The notes beneath the pieces are model-generated. The model did not search any database. It was not told where the DNA came from and saw only the letters and a program-made list of their open reading frames with translations. Both the position numbers and the translations under genes were made by a program. 38,723 nt of DNA from an uncultured Oscillospiraceae bacterium. Its GTDB lineage: Bacteria > Bacillota > Clostridia > Oscillospirales > Oscillospiraceae. Shown piece by piece: positions 1-7,766 of the stretch. Location: NCBI GenBank assembly GCA_947630785.1, contig CANRIW010000018.1, positions 1 to 38,723 of the forward strand, in the 5' to 3' direction. Every line of letters begins with the position of its first letter. The first letter of the stretch is position 1.

Positions 1-2
1 TG

Positions 3-665
3 GGCGACGGCTTCTCCGTGGAGTTCTGCGGCGGCACCCACCTGGACAACACCGCCAAGGCCGGCGTGTTCCACATCGCCAGCGAGTTCTCCGTGGCCAG
101 CGGTGTCCGCCGCATCGAGGCCACCACCGGCCGGGCCTCTCTGGAGGTCATGAACCGCAACCAGCAGGTGCTGTTCGAGGCGGCCGCCATTTTGAAGGCC
201 AAGCCCGCCGAGCTGCGGGCCAAGGCGGAGCAGAGCGTGGAGGAGCTGCGGGAGCTCCGCCGCCAGGTGGAGAAGTTCAAGGCCAAAGAGGCCGCCGGCG
301 AGGCCGACCGCATCCTGTTCGGCGGCCACGACGTGGGCGGGCTCAAGGTGCTCACCGCCGTGGTGCCTGACGCCGACGCCGCCCGCCTCCGCCAGATGGG
401 CGACACCCTCAAGGCAAAGAGCGACGCCGTGGTGGCGGTGCTGGCCTGCGTCAACGGCGCCAAGATCACCCTCCAGGCCGTCTGCGGCAAGGACGCCGTC
501 GCCAGGGGGGTCAGGGCTGGGGACATCATCAAGACCATCGCCCCCATCTGCGGCGGCAAGGGCGGCGGCAAGCCCGACTCCGCTATGGGCGGCGGCACCG
601 ACGTGATGAAGCTGGACGACGCCCTGGCCGCGCTGGACGACTTCGTGGCGTCCAAACTGAATTGA
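3..665 (+). CDS. alaS: Alanine--tRNA ligase, C-terminal part (5' end outside window)
   Basis: Alanyl-tRNA synthetase charges tRNA-Ala and clears mischarged Ser/Gly through its editing domain. The open frame runs in from the left edge, so this is the last ~220 residues of a protein that is normally about 870. The first visible residues carry the EFCGGTHL motif of the second (SAD) editing domain, whose Cys and His bind zinc. A short coiled coil follows (around EELRELRRQVEKFKAK), then the Gly-rich C-Ala domain with GGKGGGKPDSAMGGG, the usual end of AlaS in Firmicutes. The HIT gene begins 15 bp downstream, so the two are probably co-transcribed. The identification is secure; the fragment is only a window-edge truncation. 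Confidence 0.97.
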   Translation, partial: GDGFSVEFCGGTHLDNTAKAGVFHIASEFSVASGVRRIEATTGRASLEVMNRNQQVLFEAAAILKAKPAELRAKAEQSVEELRELRRQVEKFKAKEAAGEADRILFGGHDVGGLKVLTAVVPDADAARLRQMGDTLKAKSDAVVAVLACVNGAKITLQAVCGKDAVARGVRAGDIIKTIAPICGGKGGGKPDSAMGGGTDVMKLDDALAALDDFVASKLN

Positions 666-680
666 CAAGGAGGCTTTCCC

Positions 681-1025
681 ATGTTCAAAGACGACTGCCT
701 GTTCTGTAAGATCGTCAAGGGGGACATCCCCAGCAGCAAGGTGTACGAGGACGACCTGTGCTACGCCTTTTACGACATCGCCCCCGCCGCCCCCACCCAT
801 TTCCTGGTCATCCCCAGGGACCACATCGGCTCCTGCGGGGAGATCGACGGCTCCAACTCCGCCGTTGTGGCCCACATCTTTGAGGTCATCTCCAAGGTGA
901 CGAAGGATCTGGGCATCACCGATTTCCGGGTGGTGTCCAACTGCGGGGAGCAGGCGGGGCAGAGCGTCCACCATCTGCACTTCCACGTGCTGGCCGGCCG
1001 TGACATGACCTGGCCTCCCGGCTGA
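681..1025 (+). CDS. HIT-family nucleotide hydrolase
   Basis: A 114-residue histidine-triad protein. HIT proteins of this HinT/PKCI branch hydrolyse nucleoside phosphoramidates and acyl-AMPs, including lysyl- and alanyl-adenylates in vitro. The triad H98-x-H100-x-H102 (HHLHFH) is intact near the C-terminus, and the N-terminal CLFC pair (C6, C9) matches the zinc-binding version common in Gram-positives. Length is typical for the family. ATG start with AGGAGG about 9 nt upstream. It lies immediately behind alaS; clearing aminoacyl-AMP would fit, but that link is inference. Confidence 0.95.
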   Translation: MFKDDCLFCKIVKGDIPSSKVYEDDLCYAFYDIAPAAPTHFLVIPRDHIGSCGEIDGSNSAVVAHIFEVISKVTKDLGITDFRVVSNCGEQAGQSVHHLHFHVLAGRDMTWPPG

Positions 1026-1036
1026 CGCTCCTATTG

Positions 1037-1060
1037 GTAATGCTACCCCGCCGGCATTAC
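1037..1060 (+). terminator. Small stem-loop after the HIT gene
   Basis: Arms GTAATGC (1037-1043) and GCATTAC (1054-1060) flank a 10-nt loop 12 bp after the stop codon. No T-run follows, so it may be an RNA 3'-end stabiliser rather than a terminator by itself. Confidence 0.3.
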
Positions 1061-1067
1061 GATCAAG

Positions 1068-1097
1068 TAAGGGCAGGAGAGATCTCTCCTGCCCTTA
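1068..1097 (+). terminator. Palindromic hairpin downstream of alaS-HIT
   Basis: A perfect palindrome: arms TAAGGGCAGGAGA (1068-1080) and TCTCCTGCCCTTA (1085-1097) around GATC. The T tract is poor (TTAACATAGTT), but position and strength suggest it ends the alaS-HIT transcript. Confidence 0.6.
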
Positions 1098-1162
1098 ACA
1101 TAGTTCAACTGTTTAATTGCTGTCACAGTTTGCTGAAACGCTCCGATTCAGCGGCATCCGGT

Positions 1163-1205
1163 AAGACAAAAGCGGCATGATACCGAAGTATCATGCCGCT
1201 TTCTC
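1163..1205. terminator. Bidirectional intrinsic terminator between HIT and asnB
   Basis: A 13-bp perfect stem, AGCGGCATGATAC (1171-1183) and its complement (1188-1200), with a CGAA tetraloop. On the minus strand the stem is followed by TTTTGTCTT, so it serves asnB well; on the plus strand TTTCT follows. Confidence 0.85.
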
Positions 1206-1240
1206 GACCGCGGCTATTTCGGCAGGTTTTCCTCTGCCTG

Positions 1241-3112
1241 TCAGCGCTGGGGGGGCGCGGGAGGCACGAAGGGCTCAGCCCCGCACTTTTCCGGGAAATA
1301 CACCTGATACCAGATCAGGAAGGACAGCACCGTGTACAGCTTCCGGTGGGTCTTCTCCTGGCCGGAGTAATGGCGCTCCAGCAGATCCAGCAGGTAGTCC
1401 CGGTCGAAGAACTCGGACACATACTCCCGGTCGATGATCTCCTTGGCCCAATTGTAGTACTTCTCGTCCCGCAGCCAGGCGATGAAGGGCACCAGGAAGC
1501 CCGCCTTGGGCCGGTTGATCCAGTCGTCGGGCAGGAAGGGGACGGCGGCCATGCGGAGGGGATACTTGGTGACCATCTTGCCCCGCATCTTCTGACTGCT
1601 GGGGATGGCCCGGGCCACGGACCACACCTTCCGGTCCAGATAAGGCACCCGGAGCTCCAGGGCATTGGCCATGGTCATCCGGTCCGCTTTGCGGAGGATG
1701 TCCAGGGGCTGCCACAGGTGCAGGTCCAGATACTGCATCTTGATGAGGTCGTCGGCGTCGGGGATGGCGTCGAAATAGGGGCCGGTCACGTCCTTCCAGG
1801 TGAGGGGGGAGCGGTATTTGGGGGTGAGGACCCGCTCGGCCTCGTCGTTATCGAAGATGAACGCCTGGCCCACGAACACGTCCCGGATGTCCTTGGCCCC
1901 CTTGGTGAGGAAACCCTGGCCGTGGAACCGGGGCAGTCTGCCCGCCACCGCCGCCGCCGCGCTGCGGAGGAACTGGGGCAGCTTGCGGTACGCCCGGTAC
2001 AGCCGGGTGGTGTGATAGGTCTCGTAGCCCGCGAACAGCTCGTCGGCCCCCTCGCCGGACAGGACCACCTTCACGTCCTGGGCGGCCAGCCGGGACAGGA
2101 AGTACAGGGGCACGGTGGACAGGTTGGCGTTGGGCTCGTCGGCGAAGTACTGGATGGCGGGGAGGATGTCGAAGAACTCCTGGGCGGTGATGAGCTTGGA
2201 GTAGTTTTTCAGCCCCAGCTCCTGGCAGAGGGCCTGGGCCTCGTGGGTCTCGTTGAAGCCCTCCCGCTCAAAGCCCACGGAGTAGGTCTTGTCGGGCCTT
2301 GACAGGGCGGTGATGACGCTGGAGTCGATGCCGCCGGAGAGGAACGCGCCTACCTCCACGTCGCTGATCTGGTGGGCCTCCACCGACTCGGTTACCACCT
2401 CCCGGATCTGCTTGGTGCGCTGATCCAGCGGCATGTTCTCCGGGTCAAAGGTCAGCCTGGTGTAGGAGTAGAACTCGGTGATCCCGTCCCGGTGGAGGAA
2501 ATAGTGTCCCGGCAGCAGCCGGTAGACTCCCCTGAAGAAGGACTCGTTCAGAGCGGAGTACTGGAAGGTGAGATAGAGCTTCAGCGCGTCGGGGTTCAGT
2601 TCCTTTTTGAAAGCGGGGTGGGGGAGAAAGCTCTTGCACTCGGAGCCGAAGAAGAAATAGTCCCCCATAGGGGCGTAGTAGAAGGGCTTGATGCCGAAGG
2701 GGTCCCGGGCGCCGAACAGTTCCTGCTTCTCCTTGTCCCAGATGACAAAGGCGAACATCCCCCGGAGCTTTTTGGTGACCTCCACCCCCCAGTGGGCGTA
2801 GCCCATCAGGATGACCTCGGTGTCGCAGTTGGTGGAGAAGGGGATCCCCGCCGCTTTCAGCTCCTCCCGGAGCTCCCGGTAGTTGTAGATCTCGCCGTTG
2901 TAGGCGATGACGTACCGCCCGTCGGGGCTGTACATGGGCTGGTCGCCGTTTGCCAGGTCGATGATAGACAGCCGCCGGTGGGCGATGGCGCAGTGGTCGT
3001 CCACATAGTAGCCCTCGCCGTCGGGGCCCCGGTGTTTGATGGTGTCGCCCATGGCGTGGAGGGCGTTGACGTCGGGGGCGGAGCGGGAGATGAAGCCGGT
3101 GATGCCGCACAT
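1241..3112 (-). CDS. asnB: Asparagine synthetase (glutamine-hydrolysing)
   Basis: Converts aspartate, glutamine and ATP to asparagine. 623 residues. The start is set at the ATG giving MCGITGF, because Cys2 must be the N-terminal nucleophile of the class II glutaminase domain; AGGAGG lies 9 nt upstream. A longer reading frame of 17 more residues upstream is therefore not used. The glutaminase domain spans roughly residues 1-210 (RRLSIIDL, YNGEIYN, SNCDTE-type motifs visible) and the synthetase domain follows with the PP-loop SGGIDSS at 259-265. It is a single-gene unit with its own promoter (3174-3202) and terminator. The length and all catalytic motifs look intact. Confidence 0.96.
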   Translation of the reverse strand: MCGITGFISRSAPDVNALHAMGDTIKHRGPDGEGYYVDDHCAIAHRRLSIIDLANGDQPMYSPDGRYVIAYNGEIYNYRELREELKAAGIPFSTNCDTEVILMGYAHWGVEVTKKLRGMFAFVIWDKEKQELFGARDPFGIKPFYYAPMGDYFFFGSECKSFLPHPAFKKELNPDALKLYLTFQYSALNESFFRGVYRLLPGHYFLHRDGITEFYSYTRLTFDPENMPLDQRTKQIREVVTESVEAHQISDVEVGAFLSGGIDSSVITALSRPDKTYSVGFEREGFNETHEAQALCQELGLKNYSKLITAQEFFDILPAIQYFADEPNANLSTVPLYFLSRLAAQDVKVVLSGEGADELFAGYETYHTTRLYRAYRKLPQFLRSAAAAVAGRLPRFHGQGFLTKGAKDIRDVFVGQAFIFDNDEAERVLTPKYRSPLTWKDVTGPYFDAIPDADDLIKMQYLDLHLWQPLDILRKADRMTMANALELRVPYLDRKVWSVARAIPSSQKMRGKMVTKYPLRMAAVPFLPDDWINRPKAGFLVPFIAWLRDEKYYNWAKEIIDREYVSEFFDRDYLLDLLERHYSGQEKTHRKLYTVLSFLIWYQVYFPEKCGAEPFVPPAPPQR

Positions 3113-3173
3113 AAAGAAAGCCTCCTGTCGAGGTGTAAGATCAGCGTGAGAGCAGACGCGCACAACTTTTTAT

Positions 3174-3202
3174 AGAATACGTCCTGAGAGGGAAAAAGTC
3201 AA
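3174..3202 (-). promoter_or_regulatory. Sigma-A-type promoter of asnB
   Basis: On the minus strand: -35 TTGACT (3197-3202), 17-bp spacer, -10 TATTCT (3174-3179). This leaves a leader of about 55 nt before the asnB start. Confidence 0.7.
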
Positions 3203-3217
3203 GAGTACAGGAGAAAA

Positions 3218-3237
3218 TCCCGGCGGAAGAGCCGGGA
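3218..3237. promoter_or_regulatory. Inverted repeat between divergent asnB and glycosyltransferase promoters
   Basis: Arms TCCCGGC and GCCGGGA with a 6-bp centre lie just upstream of the plus-strand -35 and just upstream of the asnB -35. It could be an operator shared by both promoters, but no regulator is identified. Confidence 0.3.
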
Positions 3238-3239
3238 GG

Positions 3240-3269
3240 TTGACAAGGGAAAAGGGGAACCGGTATAAT
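3240..3269 (+). promoter_or_regulatory. Consensus sigma-A promoter of the glycosyltransferase-xth-thi operon
   Basis: TTGACA (3240-3245), 18-bp spacer, TATAAT (3264-3269): both hexamers match consensus exactly. Transcription would begin near 3276, which rules out a translation start upstream of that point and supports the ATG at 3297. Confidence 0.85.
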
Positions 3270-3296
3270 AGCAAAAAACGCTCAAGGAGGCGGCCC

Positions 3297-4727
3297 ATGG
3301 ATCGATCCTGGAAAAAAGACATCCCGCTGTGCTGCGGCATCCTGGGCCTGATCTGTCTTGTGGGGGCAGGCGCGGCCGCCGTATGTGCCGATATGTCCTG
3401 GCTGGAGGCGTTCAATGAAGGGGGCTCCGGCGTGTTCGGCCCGCCCCTGGGGAGCGTGTGGGACCGGCGTCTGGCGGGGACCGCCCTCGTCCTTCTGGGG
3501 GTGCTGGTCCTGTTCCTCCTCTATCGGGAGGGGGTGAGCCGGGAGACACTGTTGATCCTGGCGCTGCCGGTGGGAGCGGCCATGTTGCTCCGGGCTCTCT
3601 GCCTGAATTATGTCAGCCACGATTACTCCATGTTTCTGGCCCAATGGCTGGAGTATTTCCGCTCCAACGGCGGCTTTTCCGCCATCGCCGGCAGCGTGGG
3701 GGACTACAACGTGCCCTATTTGTACTTCCTGGCGGCCATCTCCTATCTGAACCTGCCCGACCTGTACTCCATCAAGCTGTTCTCCCTGCTGTTCGATGTG
3801 TTGCTGGCCTGGGGCGGGTTCCGGCTGGTCCGCGCCCTCCGGGGGCGCGATGAGGGGGGCGCCGCCCCCTTCATCGCCTTTTCCCTTCTGCTGCTCCTGC
3901 CCACGGTGATCCTCAACGGCTCCCTCTGGGGCCAGTGCGATGTGATCTATGCCGCCCTGTGCGTCCACGCCCTGGCCCTGGCGCTGGAGGGGAAAAACGT
4001 CCCCTCGGTGGTCCTGCTGGCGGCGGCCTTTTCCTTCAAATTGCAGACGGTGTTCCTCATGCCCCTGTGGGGGGCGCTGTGGCTGTCCAAACGGGTCAGA
4101 TTCCGGGAGCTGATGGTATTCCCGCTGGCCTATCTGGTCACCATCCTGCCCGCCCTGCGGCTGGGCAAGCCGCTGACTGATATCCTTGGGGTCTACTTTG
4201 GCCAGATGGAGGAGTATAGCAGCCGTCTGGTGCTGAACGCCCCCTCGGTCTATCAGTTCATCCCCGCGGGCGCGGAGGTGGACAGCGGCCTCGCGGCCCG
4301 GCTGGGGGTGCTGGCGGCCTTCGCGCTGGTCCTGATCCTGCTGGCGCTGGCCCTGTGGCTGGGGAAGCGTCTGGACGGCGGCGCGGTGATGGCCATGGCC
4401 GCCGTTATGGTCATCGGTATCCCGTTCCTGCTGCCCCATATGCACGAGCGGTACTTTATCCTGGCGGATGTGATCTGCCTGTGCCGGGCCTGCGTGAACT
4501 GGCGGCAGTCCCCGGCGGCCGTCCTGGCGGAGGGGGCGTCTCTGGCCTCCTACCTCGTCTATCTGCGGCTGAAATATAACTATGTGCTCAACGTGGGCGG
4601 CCTCCAGTTCGTCATGGGGCTGGAGGCGCTGGCCATGCTGGCGGCTTTGGGGTTCAGCGCCGCCGCTTTGACAATGGAAATCAAACGCTGTAAAGGAAAA
4701 CAGCTTGAAGGGAGTGGACCGGCGTGA
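3297..4727 (+). CDS. Polytopic membrane glycosyltransferase, Gpi18-like (GT-C fold)
   Basis: 476 residues with about ten or more hydrophobic segments. Visible features match the Gpi18-related mannosyltransferase group (COG5542-like): an acidic first extracytoplasmic loop (SHDYSMFLAQW), the GQCDVIYAA segment after a long hydrophobic run, and a PHMHERYF motif resembling the HERY signature of lipid-linked sugar transferases. Such enzymes transfer a sugar from a polyprenyl-phosphate donor outside the membrane; donor and acceptor here are unknown. Start chosen at ATG 3297 because AAGGAGG precedes it by 7 nt and the promoter lies at 3240-3269; an earlier in-frame TTG would overlap the -35 box. Its stop overlaps the GTG of xth by 4 bp. 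Confidence 0.75.
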   Translation: MDRSWKKDIPLCCGILGLICLVGAGAAAVCADMSWLEAFNEGGSGVFGPPLGSVWDRRLAGTALVLLGVLVLFLLYREGVSRETLLILALPVGAAMLLRALCLNYVSHDYSMFLAQWLEYFRSNGGFSAIAGSVGDYNVPYLYFLAAISYLNLPDLYSIKLFSLLFDVLLAWGGFRLVRALRGRDEGGAAPFIAFSLLLLLPTVILNGSLWGQCDVIYAALCVHALALALEGKNVPSVVLLAAAFSFKLQTVFLMPLWGALWLSKRVRFRELMVFPLAYLVTILPALRLGKPLTDILGVYFGQMEEYSSRLVLNAPSVYQFIPAGAEVDSGLAARLGVLAAFALVLILLALALWLGKRLDGGAVMAMAAVMVIGIPFLLPHMHERYFILADVICLCRACVNWRQSPAAVLAEGASLASYLVYLRLKYNYVLNVGGLQFVMGLEALAMLAALGFSAAALTMEIKRCKGKQLEGSGPA

Positions 4728-5485
4728 AGCTGGTGAGCTGGAACGTGAACGGCCTGCGGGCCTGTCTGAAAAAGGGCTTTCTGGACTCGGTGGCCGCCCT
4801 GGACGCCGACGTGATCTGCCTCCAGGAGACCAAGATGGAGCGGGGCCAGGCGGAGGTGGATCTGCCCGGCTATCACGAGTTCTGGAACTCGGCGGAGAAG
4901 AAGGGCTACTCGGGCACCGCCGTGTTCACCCGGCGGGAACCTCTGTCCGTTTCCTACGGCATGGACGTGGAGAGGCACGACCACGAGGGACGGCTCATCA
5001 CCTTGGAGTACCCGGACTTCTGGCTGGTGAACTGCTACACCCCCAACGCCCAGGAGGGCCTGGCCCGCATCGACTACCGGGAGAGCTGGGAGGACGACCT
5101 GCTGGACTACCTGAAGAGCCTGGACCGGACCAGGCCGGTGGTCTATTGCGGGGACCTGAATGTGGCCCATGAGGAGATCGACCTGAAAAATCCGAAAACG
5201 AACCGGGGCAACGCCGGATTCTCCGACCAGGAGCGGGCCAAGATGACAAGGCTGCTGTCCTCCGGCTTTGCCGACACCTTCCGGCGGCTGAACCCGGATT
5301 TGACGGGGGCCTACTCCTGGTGGAGCTACCGGTTCCACGCCCGGGAGAACAACGCCGGGTGGCGCATCGACTATTTCATCGTGTCCGAGCGGCTCATGGA
5401 CCGGGTGGAGGGGGCCGCCATCCACGCCGATATCCACGGCAGCGACCACTGCCCGGTGTCCCTGACCCTGCGGGACGAATCGTAA
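4724..5485 (+). CDS. xth: Exodeoxyribonuclease III / class II AP endonuclease
   Basis: A 253-residue exonuclease-endonuclease-phosphatase fold enzyme that cleaves DNA at abasic sites and acts as a 3'-5' exonuclease in base excision repair. Catalytic residues are visible: N7 (SWNVNG), E35 (LQETK), Y105 (NCYTPNA), D144 and N146 (GDLNVAH), and D241-H242 (GSDHCPV). Length is normal for ExoA/XthA. GTG start, translationally coupled to the upstream glycosyltransferase through a GTGA overlap, with GGGAG about 8 nt upstream. The functional link with neighbouring thiamine genes is not obvious; co-transcription is probably simple genome packing. Confidence 0.96.
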   Translation: MKLVSWNVNGLRACLKKGFLDSVAALDADVICLQETKMERGQAEVDLPGYHEFWNSAEKKGYSGTAVFTRREPLSVSYGMDVERHDHEGRLITLEYPDFWLVNCYTPNAQEGLARIDYRESWEDDLLDYLKSLDRTRPVVYCGDLNVAHEEIDLKNPKTNRGNAGFSDQERAKMTRLLSSGFADTFRRLNPDLTGAYSWWSYRFHARENNAGWRIDYFIVSERLMDRVEGAAIHADIHGSDHCPVSLTLRDES

Positions 5486-5500
5486 AGGGGGCTGACGCCC

Positions 5501-6958
5501 GTGAGAGATTTAAGAGAACATATCCTGCTGTACGCCGTCACCGACCAGCGGTGGCTGAGGGGAGAGCCCTTGACAGAGCATGTGCGCCGGGCGCTGGAGG
5601 GCGGCGTCACCATGGTGCAGCTCCGGGAGAAGGGGCTGGACCGGGAGACGTACACCGCCCAGGCCCGGGAGCTGGCCCTGCTGTGCCATTCCTACGGCGT
5701 GCCGCTCATCGTCAACGACAGCGTGGAGGTCGCCCTTGCCTCCGGGGCGGACGGCGTCCACCTGGGCCAGGGGGACATGGACCCGGCCGAGGCCAGAAAG
5801 CTGCTGGGGCCCTGGGCCATCATCGGCGTCACCGCACGGACGGTGGAGCAGGCCAGGGCCGCTGAGGCCGCCGGGGCGGACTATCTGGGCTCCGGGGCGG
5901 TGTTCCCCACCGGCTCCAAGGGGGACGCCGTGCCCATGACCCATGAGACGCTGGCCGCCATCTGCGCCGCCGTGTCCATCCCCGTGGCCGCCATCGGCGG
6001 GGTGAACGCGGACAACGTGGGGGAGCTGGCCGGCACGGGTATCTCCGGCGCGGCGGCCATCGGCGGTATTTTCGGCCAGCCGGACATCGAGCGGGCCGCG
6101 AAAACCTTGAAGCTCCGGGTGATGGAGGTAGTGAACGCCGGGAAAAAGAAGCCCGCCGCCCTTACCATCGCCGGCAGCGACTCCTCCGGCGGAGCGGGCA
6201 TCCAGGCCGATCTGAAGGCCATGACCCTGAACGGCGTGTTCGCCATGAGCGCCGTCACCGCCCTCACCGCGCAAAACACCACCGGCGTCACCGGCATTCT
6301 GGAGTCCACGCCGGAGTTCCTGCAGCAGCAGATCGACGCGGTGTTTGACGACATCCGCCCGGACGCGGTGAAGATCGGCATGGTGTTCTCCGCCGCGCTA
6401 ATCCGGGTCATCGGGGACCGGCTGCGCCACTACGGGGCGAAAAACATCGTGGTGGACCCGGTGATGATCGCCACCAGCGGGGCAAAGCTGATCTCCGACG
6501 GCGCGGTGGACACCCTGAAAGGGGAGCTGCTGCCCCTGGCCGCCCTCATCACCCCCAACATCCCGGAGGCGGAGGCCCTGTCCGGCCTGTCCATCCGATC
6601 CCCGGAGGACATGGAGCGGGCGGCGAAGCAGATCGGGGACGAATACGGCTGCGCCGTCCTGTGCAAGGGGGGCCACAGCCTCTCCGACGCCGACGACTTG
6701 CTCTATGATCTGGGCAAGTCCACCTGGTTCCGGGGGGTGCGCGTCCGCAACCCCAACACCCACGGCACCGGCTGCACCCTGTCCAGCGCCATCGCCGCCA
6801 ACCTGGCCAAGGGGTTCCCTCTGCCGGAGGCCATCAGGCGAGCCAAAGACTATCTGTCCGGGGCGCTGGCCGCCATGCTGGACCTGGGGGCGGGCAGCGG
6901 GCCCATGGACCACGCCTTCGATCTCCACAGCCGCTTCGGGGCGGAGGCGGAGCGGTGA
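5501..6958 (+). CDS. thiED: Bifunctional thiamine-phosphate synthase / HMP-P kinase (ThiE-ThiD fusion)
   Basis: 485 residues with two complete enzymes. Residues 1 to about 212 form ThiE (MVQLREKG, IVNDSVEVAL, GVHLGQGD, GAVFPTGSK, AIGGV), which joins HMP-PP to thiazole phosphate. Residues about 219-485 form ThiD (TIAGSDSSGGAGIQAD at 222-237; NTHGTGCTLSSAIAA near the end), which phosphorylates HMP and HMP-P. In many bacteria these are separate genes. A short Lys-rich linker (NAGKKKP) joins the halves. GTG start with AGGGGG upstream. Its stop overlaps the start of thiN by 4 bp, so the last steps to thiamine pyrophosphate are coupled. No thiC, thiG or thiM is visible here, which fits precursor salvage or genes elsewhere. 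Confidence 0.95.
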   Translation: MRDLREHILLYAVTDQRWLRGEPLTEHVRRALEGGVTMVQLREKGLDRETYTAQARELALLCHSYGVPLIVNDSVEVALASGADGVHLGQGDMDPAEARKLLGPWAIIGVTARTVEQARAAEAAGADYLGSGAVFPTGSKGDAVPMTHETLAAICAAVSIPVAAIGGVNADNVGELAGTGISGAAAIGGIFGQPDIERAAKTLKLRVMEVVNAGKKKPAALTIAGSDSSGGAGIQADLKAMTLNGVFAMSAVTALTAQNTTGVTGILESTPEFLQQQIDAVFDDIRPDAVKIGMVFSAALIRVIGDRLRHYGAKNIVVDPVMIATSGAKLISDGAVDTLKGELLPLAALITPNIPEAEALSGLSIRSPEDMERAAKQIGDEYGCAVLCKGGHSLSDADDLLYDLGKSTWFRGVRVRNPNTHGTGCTLSSAIAANLAKGFPLPEAIRRAKDYLSGALAAMLDLGAGSGPMDHAFDLHSRFGAEAER

Positions 6959-7587
6959 GGCGGTGCGTCATCGTGGGGGGCGCCCCCATCGGGGACTATG
7001 AAAATGCCCGCTCCTATCTGAGAGCGGACGACTTTCTGGTATACTGCGACGCCGGCCTCCGCCATCGGGAGGGGCTGGGGATGGCCCCGGACCTGATCGT
7101 GGGGGACTTCGATTCCCACCCCCGGCCGGACACCCATGCGGAGACCATCGCCCTGCCACGGGAGAAGGACGACACCGACACGGTGTACGCCGCCAGGGAG
7201 GCCGTCAGGCGGGGCTTCGGGGACTTCCTGCTGCTGGGCTGCGCCGGGGGCAGGGTGGACCACACCCTGGGCAACCTGGCCCTGCTGCTGTGGCTGGACG
7301 GGTGGGGGAAGACCGCCCTGCTGGCGGACGACTTCTCCCAGATGGAGATCGTCTCCCGGCATCCCGCCGCTGTCGCGGGGGACTGGCCGTATTTCTCCCT
7401 GCTGGCCATCGACGGCGCGGCGAAAAAAATCGCCGTCACTGGTGCCAAGTGGCCCCTGAACGGGGCGGAGATCCCGCCGGACTACCCCTACGGCCTCAGC
7501 AACGAGGTGCTGCCGGGCCAGACCGCCCGGATCACCGTGGGCCAGGGCCGGCTGCTGCTGGTACGGGTGAGAAAACCGCAGATTTAA
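6955..7587 (+). CDS. thiN: Thiamine pyrophosphokinase
   Basis: 210 residues. Transfers pyrophosphate from ATP to thiamine, giving thiamine pyrophosphate directly. Family motifs are present in order: GDFDS at 50-54, KDDTD at 71-75, GGRVDHTLGN at 98-107, and SNEV at 182-185 in the C-terminal thiamine-binding part. The GTG start lies within a GTGA overlap with thiED and is preceded by GGAGG-like bases inside the thiED tail. A TPK after ThiE-ThiD is slightly redundant with a de novo route that uses ThiL, and fits uptake of free thiamine as well as precursor salvage. It is the last gene before two tandem terminators. Confidence 0.95.
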   Translation: MRRCVIVGGAPIGDYENARSYLRADDFLVYCDAGLRHREGLGMAPDLIVGDFDSHPRPDTHAETIALPREKDDTDTVYAAREAVRRGFGDFLLLGCAGGRVDHTLGNLALLLWLDGWGKTALLADDFSQMEIVSRHPAAVAGDWPYFSLLAIDGAAKKIAVTGAKWPLNGAEIPPDYPYGLSNEVLPGQTARITVGQGRLLLVRVRKPQI

Positions 7588-7639
7588 AGGAATTGTAACA
7601 ATTGGACCTGAACTTCTGTAATACTTCCCGCCTATCATA

Positions 7640-7666
7640 AAAATCGCAAGAGGCGATTTTCTTTTT
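7640..7666 (+). terminator. First terminator after thiN
   Basis: AAAATCGC (7640-7647) pairs with GCGATTTT (7653-7660) around AAGAG, followed by CTTTTTC. Confidence 0.8.
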
Positions 7667-7690
7667 CATTCTATCCTCCATCCTTTTCAG

Positions 7691-7719
7691 CCGGGGCAGA
7701 GATGCCCCGGCGCTTTTTT
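7691..7719 (+). terminator. Second, tandem terminator after thiN
   Basis: CCGGGGC (7691-7697) pairs with GCCCCGG (7704-7710) around AGAGAT, followed by CGCTTTTTTG. Two consecutive terminators isolate the thi operon from the convergent MATE gene. Confidence 0.85.
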
Positions 7720-7723
7720 GCGC

Positions 7724-7755
7724 AAAAAGTCCGCCCGCATGGAGCGGGCGGACTT
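7724..7755 (-). terminator. Terminator of the MATE gene
   Basis: A 12-bp stem, AAGTCCGCCCGC (7727-7738) and its complement (7744-7755), with a 5-nt loop. On the minus strand it is followed by TTTTTGCG, 11 bp after the MATE stop codon. Confidence 0.85.
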
Positions 7756-7766
7756 AAAGCTATGGC

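Noticed and set aside
1193-2302. Long plus-strand frame opposite asnB (369 residues)
   Set aside because: Same reason: antisense shadow with His/Gly/Val-rich composition, while asnB on the minus strand carries all expected motifs.
3240-3296. Upstream TTG start for the glycosyltransferase
   Set aside because: That TTG is the -35 box itself; transcription starts downstream of it.
5486-5500. TPP riboswitch before thiED
   Set aside because: Only 15 bp separate xth and thiED, too short for an aptamer; nothing suitable at the operon head either.
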